NCBI GenBank assembly: GCA_003551705.1
Contig: PUNJ01000055.1
Coordinates: 1 to 63,805 of the forward strand
Length of the DNA: 63,805 bases
Origin: Chloroflexota bacterium
GTDB lineage: Bacteria; Chloroflexota; Dehalococcoidia; UBA2247; RBG-13-53-26
Direction of reading: 5' to 3'
Shown: in pieces, positions 10,701 through 17,853 of the stretch
Layout: each line of letters opens with the position of its first letter
Position numbering within the stretch: the first letter of the stretch is position 1
Made by a program: the position numbers and the translations under genes
The notes under the pieces: model-generated
Told to the model about the DNA's origin: nothing
The model's input: only the letters and a program-made list of their open reading frames with translations
Database searches by the model: none

Positions 10701-10826
10701 CGTGAACTCGGACGCACCGGGCCGGAGGAAATCGGTCTTCCTCTCAATGTCGTATTCTTTCCAGAAATGGAGGATACCTTCTTCTATAGCTGGGTAGCTT
10801 ACCTTGCTGCTAACGGGTTTGAACAT
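7740..10826 (-). CDS. ileS: Isoleucyl-tRNA synthetase with swapped GxHH signature
   Basis: Charges tRNA-Ile; 1,028 residues from the ATG at 10826, close to type-2 (eukaryote-like) IleRS length. AGAGGAG lies just before that ATG; a GTG at 10901 that overlaps the upstream stop (GTGA) would add 25 residues. The class I core is clear: KMSK loop as GDKMSKAKGN, editing domain, and Cys pairs CPRC, CWRC, CESC and CSKC. The first signature motif reads PGIHHVL (residues 54-60), that is GxHH instead of HxGH. A subset of bacterial type-2 IleRS has this swap and it has been tied to very high mupirocin resistance. Last gene of a crotonase-crotonase-ileS operon. Confidence 0.95.
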   Translation of the reverse strand: MFKPVSSKVSYPAIEEGILHFWKEYDIERKTDFLRPGASEFTLYDGPPTVNGNPGIHHVLSRVFKDIIPRYKTMKGYRVFRKAGWDTHGLPVELEIEKKLGFTNKAQIEEYGIDRFNAMCRASVLGYLEKWQELTDRIGFWLDMEHPYITFNNTYVETLWWIIKQLWDDGYVYQGYRVTPHCPRCGTSLSSHEVALGYEETEDPSVFVKFQLLSCEGNGVLQELPGDVPAYFLAWTTTPWTLPGNTALAVAPEALYAVLEHEVQEGKKEVLILAEARLQAAMDKDYKVIRTVRGRDLVGCRYRPLFSPGNYGIPAQRFRTSPSDPSKKDLLPADPPQDYPVIPGAFVTMDDGTGIVHIAPSFGPDDFEAGRENELYFVVEYVNPQAKITGTYPFAGKFVKSADPLIIADLNSRGLLHRSEKITHTYPFCWRCRTPLLYYAKPSWYIRTTAVKDQMLSGNRQINWYPDYIKHGRFGDWLANNVDWAFSRERFWGTPLPVWRCESCPDQFEPVGSIKELSGKQGLAGLAEPLDLHRPYVDHITFQCSKCGGTMRRVPEVLDAWFDSGAMPVAQFHYPFENKTVFDQHFPADYICEAIDQTRGWFYTLHALSTLLFGQPCFRNVICLGHILDAKGDKMSKAKGNVVDPWKLISTQGADAVRWYMFTSTPPGNPKRFAPAHVDEVLRKFTTTLWNTYAFFVLYANIDNYDPYRGTVKEYTSELDCWILSEMNQLILDVDLELEAYNPTDAGRRIEEFVERLSNWYVRRSRRRFWKSESDVDKMSAYSTLYQCLVTLSKLLAPFMPFIAEAIYQNLVRSAYPDAAESVHHTDFPVADHSMLDPALAEHTRLVMKVASMGRAARSKASIKVRQPLPKVIIKTPSRSQREGLRALSSQLLEELNVKEVDFVDQDDGLLDGAGYSSVVDGDIVVAVSIDIPQELIEEGLAREVVHRLQTMRRNAGFDIADHIVTYYQAESPLKDAIEHLAGYIKQETLSRQLLPDTPHEAAHVEKCKIHGHQITLAVRKLDGFPTN

Positions 10827-10897
10827 GGGCTCCTCTTCACCAGATCCTTCCCGCCCAATCGCGACAACGTCGGGACTTGGCGGGAAGGATGGGTTGA

Positions 10898-11683
10898 TCA
10901 CTTACCAGGGAAGTCCGGTTTTCTCTTCTCGAGAAACGCCGATATGCCTTCCTTCGAATCCAGGGTTTGGAAGTGGGACATGGATGCCGATTTTTCCAAC
11001 TCGATTCCATTATACAGGTCTACCTGCATGCCGCGGTTCACGGAATACTTGATGAACTTGGAGGCCATCAGGCTTCGCTCTTTTAGTTTGTTGGCTATTT
11101 CCATGACGGTCTCTTCCAGTTTGTCTGCCGGGACCGCCCGGTTCACAAGGCTGTATTGCTCCGCCTCCTTGGCGCTGAGCCAGTCCCCGGTGAAGAGCAA
11201 CTCTTTAGCCCTTCTAAGGGGGATGAGTCGAGGCAGGCGTTGCGAGCCGCCACCTGTGGGGATCAGTCCGAAGGCAGCGTGCTGGTCTCCTATGCGGGCA
11301 TCCTCGGAGGCGTAGGCAAGGTCACAGGCCTGCATCACTTCGAGACCGCCGGCCAGGCAGAGACCGTTGACCATGGCAATTACTACCTTGTTCATGTGCT
11401 CGATCAGATAAGTGGTGTCATGGAACATCTGTCCGAAATCAACGATCTTGGCCGGAGTGTCGACCAGGCTGGCTATGTATTTCAGGTCGGCTCCGGTGCA
11501 AAAAGCCCGGCCGGTGCCGGTGATGATGATGACCTTGACGGCTGGATCAACGTCCATGTCCCTCAGAGCATGTTGTATCTGAGTGTGCGTATCTGGAGCC
11601 AGAGCATTCAGAGCATCCGGCCTGTTTATGGTGATCTTGCCCACTCCATCGGTCTTTTCAGCCAGTATATCGGTGTATTCCAT
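10898..11683 (-). CDS. Enoyl-CoA hydratase/isomerase family protein (crotonase 1)
   Basis: Crotonase-fold protein of 261 residues acting on an acyl-CoA thioester. The oxyanion-hole motif GRAFCTGADL and the second block AGGLEVMQACDLAYAS are present. The first catalytic Glu (GGLE) is kept, but where hydratases have PE the sequence reads GDQHAAFG, so the second Glu is replaced. AAGGAGGG precedes the ATG. It is a tandem paralogue of the next upstream gene, and its TGA overlaps a possible GTG of ileS. It could be a hydratase, isomerase or hydrolase; the substrate is unknown. Confidence 0.9.
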   Translation of the reverse strand: MEYTDILAEKTDGVGKITINRPDALNALAPDTHTQIQHALRDMDVDPAVKVIIITGTGRAFCTGADLKYIASLVDTPAKIVDFGQMFHDTTYLIEHMNKVVIAMVNGLCLAGGLEVMQACDLAYASEDARIGDQHAAFGLIPTGGGSQRLPRLIPLRRAKELLFTGDWLSAKEAEQYSLVNRAVPADKLEETVMEIANKLKERSLMASKFIKYSVNRGMQVDLYNGIELEKSASMSHFQTLDSKEGISAFLEKRKPDFPGK

Positions 11684-11729
11684 ATAACAACCCTCCTTGC
11701 GCGTGCGAAGCCGGGATTAGCCCGGGCGT

Positions 11730-12515
11730 TTACCTACCAGGGAAGTTGGGCTTCCTCTTTTCCAGGAAGGCATTGAAGCCTTCCAGCCTGTCCTCTGTGG
11801 CGGCATGAAGCGCCAGGGCACCCTTCTCCAGCATGATGCCGGTATAGAGGTCCACCTGCATTCCCTTATTCACAAGCATCTTGATGGCTTTCGACGCCAT
11901 CGGGCTGCGCTCGGCCAATTTGGCGGCCATTTCCATGGTGACGTCTTCCAGTTGGTCTGCCGGGACCGCCTTGTTCACCAGCCCCAGGGCCTCAGCTTCC
12001 TTGGCGGTGATGGCATCGCCGGTGAGCAGAAGTTCCATGGCCTTTTTGATGCCGATGATGCGGGGAAGTCTTTGCGAGCCACCGCCGCCGGGAATCAGGC
12101 CGAAATTGGCATGCTGGTCGCCCAGTTTGGCATCCTCAGTAGCGATAATGATGTCGCAGGCCTCCATGAGTTCTATACCACCCGCAAGGGCGACGCCGTT
12201 CACGGAGGCTATAACGGGCTTGCTGAGATTATCAATGATGGCAAAGGTGTCATAGAAGAGCTGGCCGAAGGCGGCCATCTCGACGGGCTTATCACTCAGT
12301 GCTATGGCATACTTGAGATCCGCGCCGGCGCAAAAAGCTCTGCCCGCGCCGGTGATGATTACGACCCTGGTCTCGGGGTCTCCTTCTATGTTCTTCAACG
12401 CATCTTGGAGCTCGATATGGGTCTCCTTATCGATGGCATTGAGTTCCTTGGGGCGGTTCAGGGTTATCTTGGCGATGCGGTCTTTCTTTTCCAAGATAAT
12501 GCGCTCATACTCCAT
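11730..12515 (-). CDS. Enoyl-CoA hydratase/isomerase family protein (crotonase 2)
   Basis: Crotonase-fold protein of 261 residues, the same length as and strongly similar to crotonase 1 immediately downstream, a clear tandem duplication. It has GRAFCAGADLKYA, AGGIELMEACD and GDQHANFGLIPGGGG; again the second catalytic Glu is replaced while the first remains. The start is ATG 12515, preceded by AAGGAGGA at good spacing. An in-frame extension back to 12722 exists but has no family similarity and crosses the promoter at 12590-12619. First gene of the crotonase-ileS operon. Confidence 0.9.
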   Translation of the reverse strand: MEYERIILEKKDRIAKITLNRPKELNAIDKETHIELQDALKNIEGDPETRVVIITGAGRAFCAGADLKYAIALSDKPVEMAAFGQLFYDTFAIIDNLSKPVIASVNGVALAGGIELMEACDIIIATEDAKLGDQHANFGLIPGGGGSQRLPRIIGIKKAMELLLTGDAITAKEAEALGLVNKAVPADQLEDVTMEMAAKLAERSPMASKAIKMLVNKGMQVDLYTGIMLEKGALALHAATEDRLEGFNAFLEKRKPNFPGR

Positions 12516-12589
12516 GAAAGGCGTCCTCCTTAGTTTTGATACAATCGCCTGGGTGGGGATTGACTGGTGTCGGTCTCGGACCCGTACAA

Positions 12590-12619
12590 ATTCTACGAAT
12601 TCGTAGCTGCTTCTGTCAA
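12590..12619 (-). promoter_or_regulatory. Sigma70-type promoter of the crotonase-ileS operon
   Basis: On the minus strand TTGACA (12614-12619), an 18-base spacer and TAGAAT (12590-12595). It is 68-75 bases upstream of the crotonase 2 start and overlaps a perfect palindrome. Confidence 0.75.
12593..12606. promoter_or_regulatory. 14-bp perfect palindrome, probable operator
   Basis: CTACGAATTCGTAG is a perfect palindrome that covers part of the -10 and the adjoining spacer, the classic place for a repressor site. Which regulator binds is unknown; no TetR or GntR gene is in the window. Confidence 0.6.
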
Positions 12620-12654
12620 ATCTGGGTCTTGCTTCTGGGAGTTTCTTGTAGGAA

Positions 12655-13449
12655 TTAAGTGATGGTGCTTGTCTGGAAGCGGGAAGGGAACAATACGTCT
12701 TCCACGATCGTGCGCACAGCAAGAAGGCCCGGCCCTTCCCGCAGTGATGTTATGGGCTCACCCATGAGGTCGTGATGGGCTATTGCTTGATCATACGGTA
12801 CGTAACCAAAAACATCCAGGCCTAAATCTGTCGCCTGTCGCTCGAGCAGGTCTTGATTTCCCTGCACACGGTTGAAGATCAAGCCCAAGCTATCGCACTG
12901 CAGGACTCGGTCCTTCTCTATCATGCCCTTGATGATGGCCGCGGTGCGGACCCCTCTGGAGGTGGCATCGCTGATTACGACCAGAGTATCGACCCGGCGC
13001 ATTACCTGCCTGTTAAGTTGTTCCAAACCCGCCTCTCCATCGATGATGATGGTGTCAAAGCTGGCTGAAAGGCTCTCGACGGCGGCGCGGAGCACGTCAT
13101 TGAGCGGGCAGAAACAACCCAGGGTCTCTGTACGGCCCATGGCCAGGATAGCATAATCATCAACTTCGGTCAGGGCCTCCATTACCATGTAGTCCATAGA
13201 ACGTCCCAGTTGCTCTTTGTCGGCGTCACTGCCTTCCCTGGCAGTGTTGATTACGTGCTCGCGGATGTCTCCCATGCTGCGCTTGACTTTGGCGCCCATC
13301 AGGTAAGGAAGGTTCATCGCCGGATCGGCGTCAATAAGCAGAAGTTTACCCGCCTTTCCTGTCTGCAGGAGCACTGTGGCCGTGGCGGCGGTGAACAGGG
13401 TCTTCCCGGTGCCCCCCTTGCCACATATGGCTAAGATTCTCTTGCGCAT
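12655..13449 (-). CDS. CooC-type nickel-insertion ATPase
   Basis: MinD/ParA-like ATPase of 264 residues, close to CooC, which helps load nickel into CO dehydrogenase or acetyl-CoA synthase. The deviant Walker A CGKGGTGKT is at residues 9-17. ADPAMNLPYLMG is next, then the CXC metal motif GCFCPLND with Cys112 and Cys114, and a Walker-B-like TIIIDGEAG. It follows the CdhC-like gene by nine bases with GAGG before its ATG. A nickel ATPase beside an acetyl-CoA-synthase-like protein fits, although no CO dehydrogenase is present here. Last gene of the operon that begins near 17,650. Confidence 0.85.
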   Translation of the reverse strand: MRKRILAICGKGGTGKTLFTAATATVLLQTGKAGKLLLIDADPAMNLPYLMGAKVKRSMGDIREHVINTAREGSDADKEQLGRSMDYMVMEALTEVDDYAILAMGRTETLGCFCPLNDVLRAAVESLSASFDTIIIDGEAGLEQLNRQVMRRVDTLVVISDATSRGVRTAAIIKGMIEKDRVLQCDSLGLIFNRVQGNQDLLERQATDLGLDVFGYVPYDQAIAHHDLMGEPITSLREGPGLLAVRTIVEDVLFPSRFQTSTIT

Positions 13450-13458
13450 CCTGTTGCC

Positions 13459-14268
13459 TCAGCTGTCCTTGTGGCTTATTTCGTTTTCGTCTCTGTTCTC
13501 TTGGAAGGCCACTTTTTTGATGTCTATAATTTCCTTGATATCGTCACAGACCACCTGGTCCGGGCATGACTGACAGTCCCAGCCCAAACTACACTCGTAT
13601 ACATCGAATCCCTTGGCCTTCCATTCTTCAGTCAGGGTCTTCATGAAAACCTGGCGCACCTGTATAGCCATGTCTTCCAAGGGTTCCAGATGTCCTTTGC
13701 TGGAGGTTATAAAGAGCGTTTCCATGGTCGAAACGGAAGGAATTTGTGTCTTGTAGATGGACATTAGGGCTCTGCCTAGAGATTCGAAACGGAATCCCTT
13801 GGCGGCGGCCTCCTTACTGACCCTAGACCACATTTGTTGGGGCACGGACCGTATCATATAACCTTCTATGTGGCCGCCTATGTACTGAGCATTTTCCAAG
13901 CTACGATGGTCCTGGCTGGTCAGGCTTGGTCCAGCCACAATCAGGACCTGCCCAAAGGGGAGGCTGGCCCCCGGTGATTCAGGGATGTCAGGGCCAATTA
14001 AGGTAATCCGGCCATCGCTGACAAGCGACGGGTTATCAGTCCAGACAAGAAATGCACAGGCCCCGGCCTCTGGGTTACCCAGTTCCATAAAGGTATCGCC
14101 ACGCAGTATGATTCCCTGGTTGGCCGCTGGTCCAGTACGCACGGGCACGCCTTCGAGCAGTTCACGGATCTCAGGCTTGCAGCGGTACTCCCGGACAAGC
14201 TGTCCGTCTGCTTTCATCTTGTTGACGTATTCTGTGATTTTGGCTATGTAAGAATCAAATATGGACAC
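13459..14268 (-). CDS. Free-standing CdhC/acetyl-CoA-synthase-like domain protein
   Basis: I recognise the body of this 269-residue protein as the CdhC (acetyl-CoA synthase beta) type: ELGNPEAGACAFLVWTD, DGRITLIGPDIPE, LPFGQVLIVAG and especially WSRVSKEAAAKGFRFESLG. Full ACS continues with an A-cluster domain; here the protein ends soon after a Cys cluster, C-x5-C-x2-C-x5-C (YECSLGWDCQSCPDQVVC), that differs from the normal A-cluster arrangement. The start is uncertain: GTG 14268 (VSIFDSY) is chosen; a GTG at 14316 lies inside a terminator-like hairpin. It sits between a dehydratase activator and a CooC ATPase. A role in metal-cluster assembly or in binding CO or an acyl group is inferred only. 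Confidence 0.7.
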   Translation of the reverse strand: MSIFDSYIAKITEYVNKMKADGQLVREYRCKPEIRELLEGVPVRTGPAANQGIILRGDTFMELGNPEAGACAFLVWTDNPSLVSDGRITLIGPDIPESPGASLPFGQVLIVAGPSLTSQDHRSLENAQYIGGHIEGYMIRSVPQQMWSRVSKEAAAKGFRFESLGRALMSIYKTQIPSVSTMETLFITSSKGHLEPLEDMAIQVRQVFMKTLTEEWKAKGFDVYECSLGWDCQSCPDQVVCDDIKEIIDIKKVAFQENRDENEISHKDS

Positions 14269-14300
14269 TGGACAACTCAACAGGGTTCTGAAATGGAGAA

Positions 14301-14332
14301 ACCACCCCGAGAGCACAGCAACTCGGGGTGGT
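14301..14332 (-). terminator. Strong hairpin between activator gene and CdhC-like gene
   Basis: Perfect 11-bp stem ACCACCCCGAG/CTCGGGGTGGT with a 10-base loop. Read on the minus strand it follows the activator stop by about 10 bases and is followed by TTTCTCCATTTC. It looks like an internal terminator or attenuator that lowers expression of the CdhC-like and CooC genes. Confidence 0.65.
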
Positions 14333-14342
14333 TGTCGGTCAC

Positions 14343-15137
14343 TCAGGCTTCCACTTTTGCTTGAGCTTTCTCTATGGCGATAAGGGCTGCACCTACAGCC
14401 CCAATTATCTGTGGGTCTACGGGCAACTTCATCACCTTGGCCTTAAGCTTGTCTTCCAAGGCATGTACCAGCCCTTCATTCTTGGCACAACCCCCGGTAA
14501 TGGCTACGTCCTGGCTGAGTCCTACTCTACCCACCATGGCGTTGAGTCTGGCCGCCACAGAGTGATTTATGCCGGCAACGATGCTGGACAATTCGTAGCC
14601 CTCATTGATAAGAGTGACTACCTCCGACTCGGCGAATACACTGCACTGGCTGCTTATGTTTGCGGGTTTGACTGAGTTATGGGCCAGGGAAGAGAGCCCC
14701 TCGAGTCCACAACTCAGAACCCTGGCCATGGCCTCAAAGAAACGGCCGGTGCCTGCTGCGCACCGGTCGTTCATTACGAATTCCAACACTTTGCCGTTAT
14801 CTGTTAGAGAGGTGACCTTGCAGTCCTGCCCACCGATATCAATCACGGTATGGACCGAGGGGCATAATGACTGGGCGCCTCTGCCATGACAGGTAATCTC
14901 CGAGATGTTTTCGTGTGCAAATTGCACTTTCAACCTGCCGTAACCCGTCCCGACTATATAATCAAGATCGTCGATCGAGGTTAGGCTGGCCTTTTGCAGT
15001 GCTTCGTCCATGGCCTGGCGAGCAGTTATTTCTGGCTTGGTTGTGGACGGTACCACGCTCCAAGCGATAATATTGCCGTCCTTCATGATAACAGCCTTAC
15101 CGGTTGCAGAACCTATGTCACAGCCGCCAACAATCAT
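14343..15137 (-). CDS. 2-Hydroxyacyl-CoA dehydratase/benzoyl-CoA reductase activator ATPase (HgdC/BadF family)
   Basis: ASKHA-fold ATPase of 264 residues that injects a low-potential electron into the dehydratase or ring-reductase component with ATP hydrolysis. GGCDIGSATGKAV is the first phosphate loop and VIDIGGQDCKV the second. The two Cys that bridge a 4Fe-4S cluster across the homodimer are in NDRCAAGTG and SSQCSVFAESEV. The last motif is ITGGCAKN. AAGGAG precedes ATG 15137. It directly follows its two likely partner subunits. Confidence 0.92.
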   Translation of the reverse strand: MIVGGCDIGSATGKAVIMKDGNIIAWSVVPSTTKPEITARQAMDEALQKASLTSIDDLDYIVGTGYGRLKVQFAHENISEITCHGRGAQSLCPSVHTVIDIGGQDCKVTSLTDNGKVLEFVMNDRCAAGTGRFFEAMARVLSCGLEGLSSLAHNSVKPANISSQCSVFAESEVVTLINEGYELSSIVAGINHSVAARLNAMVGRVGLSQDVAITGGCAKNEGLVHALEDKLKAKVMKLPVDPQIIGAVGAALIAIEKAQAKVEA

Positions 15138-15182
15138 GCAACTCCTTGCTAGTATTCCTTACTTACGGGTGATATTCTCGGT

Positions 15183-16502
15183 CTATCCGAGTCCCATGGC
15201 CGAGAAGAACTTGCCTATCTTGTCCTTGCATTCCTCGGGCGATGTATACCTGCGATCGAAGAGGTCCAGACCAATGTGAATGTAGGGGACCTTGAGTTGC
15301 TGGCATATCTCCCTCATGATACCGACACTGGCGGACCCGTCCTTATGACCCATATGACCCGGCCATATAACGCAATCGATGTCGTAGTCCTTGACCACAC
15401 GGGCAATGTCGCTGGCAAAGTAATCGGCTATTCCTCTGGCCTGCCTCACCATGGGAGATTGGTACAGGTTCCTCTTGGCGAGGCCTTTGAACATGGTATC
15501 TTCATTTCTCGTGTCTACCGGTTCATAAGGGGTGTAGCCGAACATGTCCATGACCAAGACAGCGCCCCACTCCTCCTCCAGCCACGGCATGAACTCGAAG
15601 ACCCATCCGAATGGCAGGAGGTCGAACCAGAAATACCGTATTCGCTCGTTGGCTATGATCCCCTGCTTTGCCTTCACCTTTCGTTCGGTGATGTCCACCA
15701 GTTTGCGGAACCACTCTGTGCCTCTTGGCTGGCCGACCTGGAAAATCTGTGATACGGCGAAACACTGACCGCCGCCCATGCCCCAGCCTTGCGGACAGGG
15801 CTTGGCCCGTCTAAGTTGGGCGTATTCAAGCCAGAGCTCATACTGCTTATTGGACTCGATTATGATCTCGCGTAACCTGTCAATGTCCAACTTCCTGTCC
15901 GTGTGTTCTTCAAGGAAGGTTACCATGCGCCTGAGCTCGCCCGCAAAGTAATCGATGCCTCGCTGGTCCTCCAGATATGGCGGGTCTGTGCAAAACATGG
16001 GGATGTCCCGCCACTTATCATTACGGACTACTGCCTGATGCAGCATGGTGGCTGCATCGCAAGGGTGTAACAGTCCTATCATGCAGGTGGGCGGGGGAGA
16101 AAGGCCGGCCTCGATATAGTAGAGTGACAGGCGGCAGGCTGTACACCAATCAGTTCCCAGGCCCATGGCTTCAGCAGCATCTACGTCTTCCAAGAGGTAG
16201 GGCGCTGAAGCAGCCAGGAAAGGCGTCTGCATAATCAGGTACCAGGGTAAGTCCATAGCTGCATACACTTCCGGGGCAGCACAGAAATAACCCCCTATAA
16301 AAGGCTTGTCTTCCTCTGCACAGCGGATAATCTCATCATAGCGCGCCACCGTAATCTCGGTGACCTCTTTGCTCAATTGTATTTCCTCATTTGGGTCTGC
16401 CGCCAGCAGGTTCGTAATGAAATTGAAGTATTCACGTTCCTGCTTGTATCGCTCCAGGCCCTTTACCATCATCTGTTGCCTAGTAGCTTTGTCTATGGCC
16501 AT
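15183..16502 (-). CDS. 2-Hydroxyacyl-CoA dehydratase/benzoyl-CoA reductase-type subunit, larger (439 aa)
   Basis: Member of the HgdB/BcrC-BcrB family that holds a 4Fe-4S cluster and binds the CoA substrate. Visible features are GGYFCAAPEVYAAMDLP near residue 50, the Cys-rich segment DWCTACRLSLYY and LLHPCDAATM, and the late block DYDIDCVIWPGHMGHKDGSAS. GGAGG lies ahead of its ATG, four bases after the stop of the previous gene. The pairing of this gene with 16507-17652 mirrors the two-subunit core of (R)-2-hydroxyacyl-CoA dehydratases and ATP-dependent benzoyl-CoA reductases. Which reaction it performs cannot be told from sequence alone. Confidence 0.88.
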   Translation of the reverse strand: MAIDKATRQQMMVKGLERYKQEREYFNFITNLLAADPNEEIQLSKEVTEITVARYDEIIRCAEEDKPFIGGYFCAAPEVYAAMDLPWYLIMQTPFLAASAPYLLEDVDAAEAMGLGTDWCTACRLSLYYIEAGLSPPPTCMIGLLHPCDAATMLHQAVVRNDKWRDIPMFCTDPPYLEDQRGIDYFAGELRRMVTFLEEHTDRKLDIDRLREIIIESNKQYELWLEYAQLRRAKPCPQGWGMGGGQCFAVSQIFQVGQPRGTEWFRKLVDITERKVKAKQGIIANERIRYFWFDLLPFGWVFEFMPWLEEEWGAVLVMDMFGYTPYEPVDTRNEDTMFKGLAKRNLYQSPMVRQARGIADYFASDIARVVKDYDIDCVIWPGHMGHKDGSASVGIMREICQQLKVPYIHIGLDLFDRRYTSPEECKDKIGKFFSAMGLG

Positions 16503-16506
16503 CGTG

Positions 16507-17652
16507 CTACCTCCCCATCATTTCCAGGAATGCCTGAACCCGGGTGCGCAACTGCCCCACTCCGGCCATGATGTATTCCCTGTCCAGCCTGATATAGGGG
16601 ATTCCGGCTTCCTTGAGATCTTCGGCGAACATGAACTGTTCGCCGGTCCAGTTATCACACATCACCAACCGCTCAGAGATGACCCCGTCGACGCGAAAAT
16701 CTTTGACCATTTGTTTTATGAATGCCGACCTCTTTGGCTGGTCGCCGAACATCCTTGGACACTGCGGCCGCCCCTGGATGTAGTATCTGCCTAAAGCTGC
16801 GACGGGGTCCGATTCCTGCTCATCGACCAATTCCCACATTGTCCGGGTTCCAAAGCAGAGGGAATCGGCAACCACGAGCCCGCCCTGCTCCTCTATAACC
16901 TCGATATAGGCTGGATCATCCAGAATACCGCCTATTAACAATATGCGGGCGCGCTGGTCGGAATGGCCGTTGGAACTGCCCAACTCTTCGAGAAGCTGGC
17001 GAAGGAGTTGATTGTAGTGTGATCTGGGCATGGCGGTGCCGGCCACCATGACTGCTAGAGTTTCTGCACCGGTGATCGGCGGGTTATCGGACTTGCGCAG
17101 TTCATAGAGGTGCTTCTGCAATCGCCTGGTCTCGTTATGCAGTTTGATGGCGTCCCAAAGCTGAGCGTCGCTTATGGTGATACCCAGATGTTTTGCCAGG
17201 CTGTCTCTGAGCATGGCTACTTCTTCGGAGTACCATTGCACCTGGACGTCAGTGACCTTCTTGGGCAGGGCCATAAGGTGAAGGTAGGGAGTATCTACAC
17301 GGCGTCTCCAGTGATCGTAGATACGGCGTACATGGTCGCATGTAGGCACCCAGGTAGCTCCATCAAGGAAAGCGTAGTCACCCCTGAGCGCCATGTCGAG
17401 CGAGTGACGGGAGAAGCTGCAATTTATGCTACTTAGGCAGGTATCTGCCAGGTCAGTGCTTGTACTCCCCGTACCACGTATCCGGAAGGGAACACAGCCG
17501 GCAGCTGTGATCACTTCTTCGGGCACGTAAGAGCAGTAACACCCGACTACTTTGCCTCCCTGGTCCTTCCATGATTGAAGTGCAGGGTTGACCAGGGTGC
17601 TGGTAGCCTGTTGGAATTCCTGCAGTACTTTGGACTTCAGCTTGGATTCCAA
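16507..17652 (-). CDS. 2-Hydroxyacyl-CoA dehydratase/benzoyl-CoA reductase-type subunit, smaller (381 aa)
   Basis: Second core subunit of the same family. GCYCSYVPEEVITAAG is near the N-terminus, then NCSFSRHSLD, PTCDHVRRIYDHWRR and a C-terminal block with VCDNWTGEQF-like residues (MCDNWTGEQF). The likely start is TTG 17652, since AAGGGGGG lies eight bases ahead; an ATG at 17679 would add nine residues with no ribosome site. First gene of the minus-strand operon running to 12655, with a consensus promoter at 17825-17853. Confidence 0.87.
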   Translation of the reverse strand: MESKLKSKVLQEFQQATSTLVNPALQSWKDQGGKVVGCYCSYVPEEVITAAGCVPFRIRGTGSTSTDLADTCLSSINCSFSRHSLDMALRGDYAFLDGATWVPTCDHVRRIYDHWRRRVDTPYLHLMALPKKVTDVQVQWYSEEVAMLRDSLAKHLGITISDAQLWDAIKLHNETRRLQKHLYELRKSDNPPITGAETLAVMVAGTAMPRSHYNQLLRQLLEELGSSNGHSDQRARILLIGGILDDPAYIEVIEEQGGLVVADSLCFGTRTMWELVDEQESDPVAALGRYYIQGRPQCPRMFGDQPKRSAFIKQMVKDFRVDGVISERLVMCDNWTGEQFMFAEDLKEAGIPYIRLDREYIMAGVGQLRTRVQAFLEMMGR

Positions 17653-17824
17653 TCTATTTCCCCCCTTTCTTGGATCCATCGCAGGCTGATCACGGTTGCA
17701 AACCTAATCGAGTGGGATTACCCTGACCCTTATGTTGGAATCTGAATGCCCGACTAGTTGGTTTACGCTTCGTGTATGTGGTGTCTATGCTTACCTATTG
17801 TCAAGCCGTTAAACTAATGCTCCG

Positions 17825-17853
17825 ATTATCGTAGACGCCAAGAGCTTTGTCAA
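17825..17853 (-). promoter_or_regulatory. Promoter of the first dehydratase operon
   Basis: Minus strand: TTGACA (17848-17853), 17-base spacer, GATAAT (17825-17830). Start of transcription is expected near 17818, giving a leader of about 165 bases. Confidence 0.75.

Noticed and set aside
8796-11315. Several plus-strand open frames of 199-354 codons opposite ileS and crotonase 1
   Set aside because: They mirror the minus-strand genes and have no recognisable domains or ribosome sites.
12516-12722. N-terminal extension of crotonase 2
   Set aside because: The added residues have no crotonase similarity, cross the promoter and operator at 12590-12619 and overlap the CooC gene end; ATG 12515 has AAGGAGGA.
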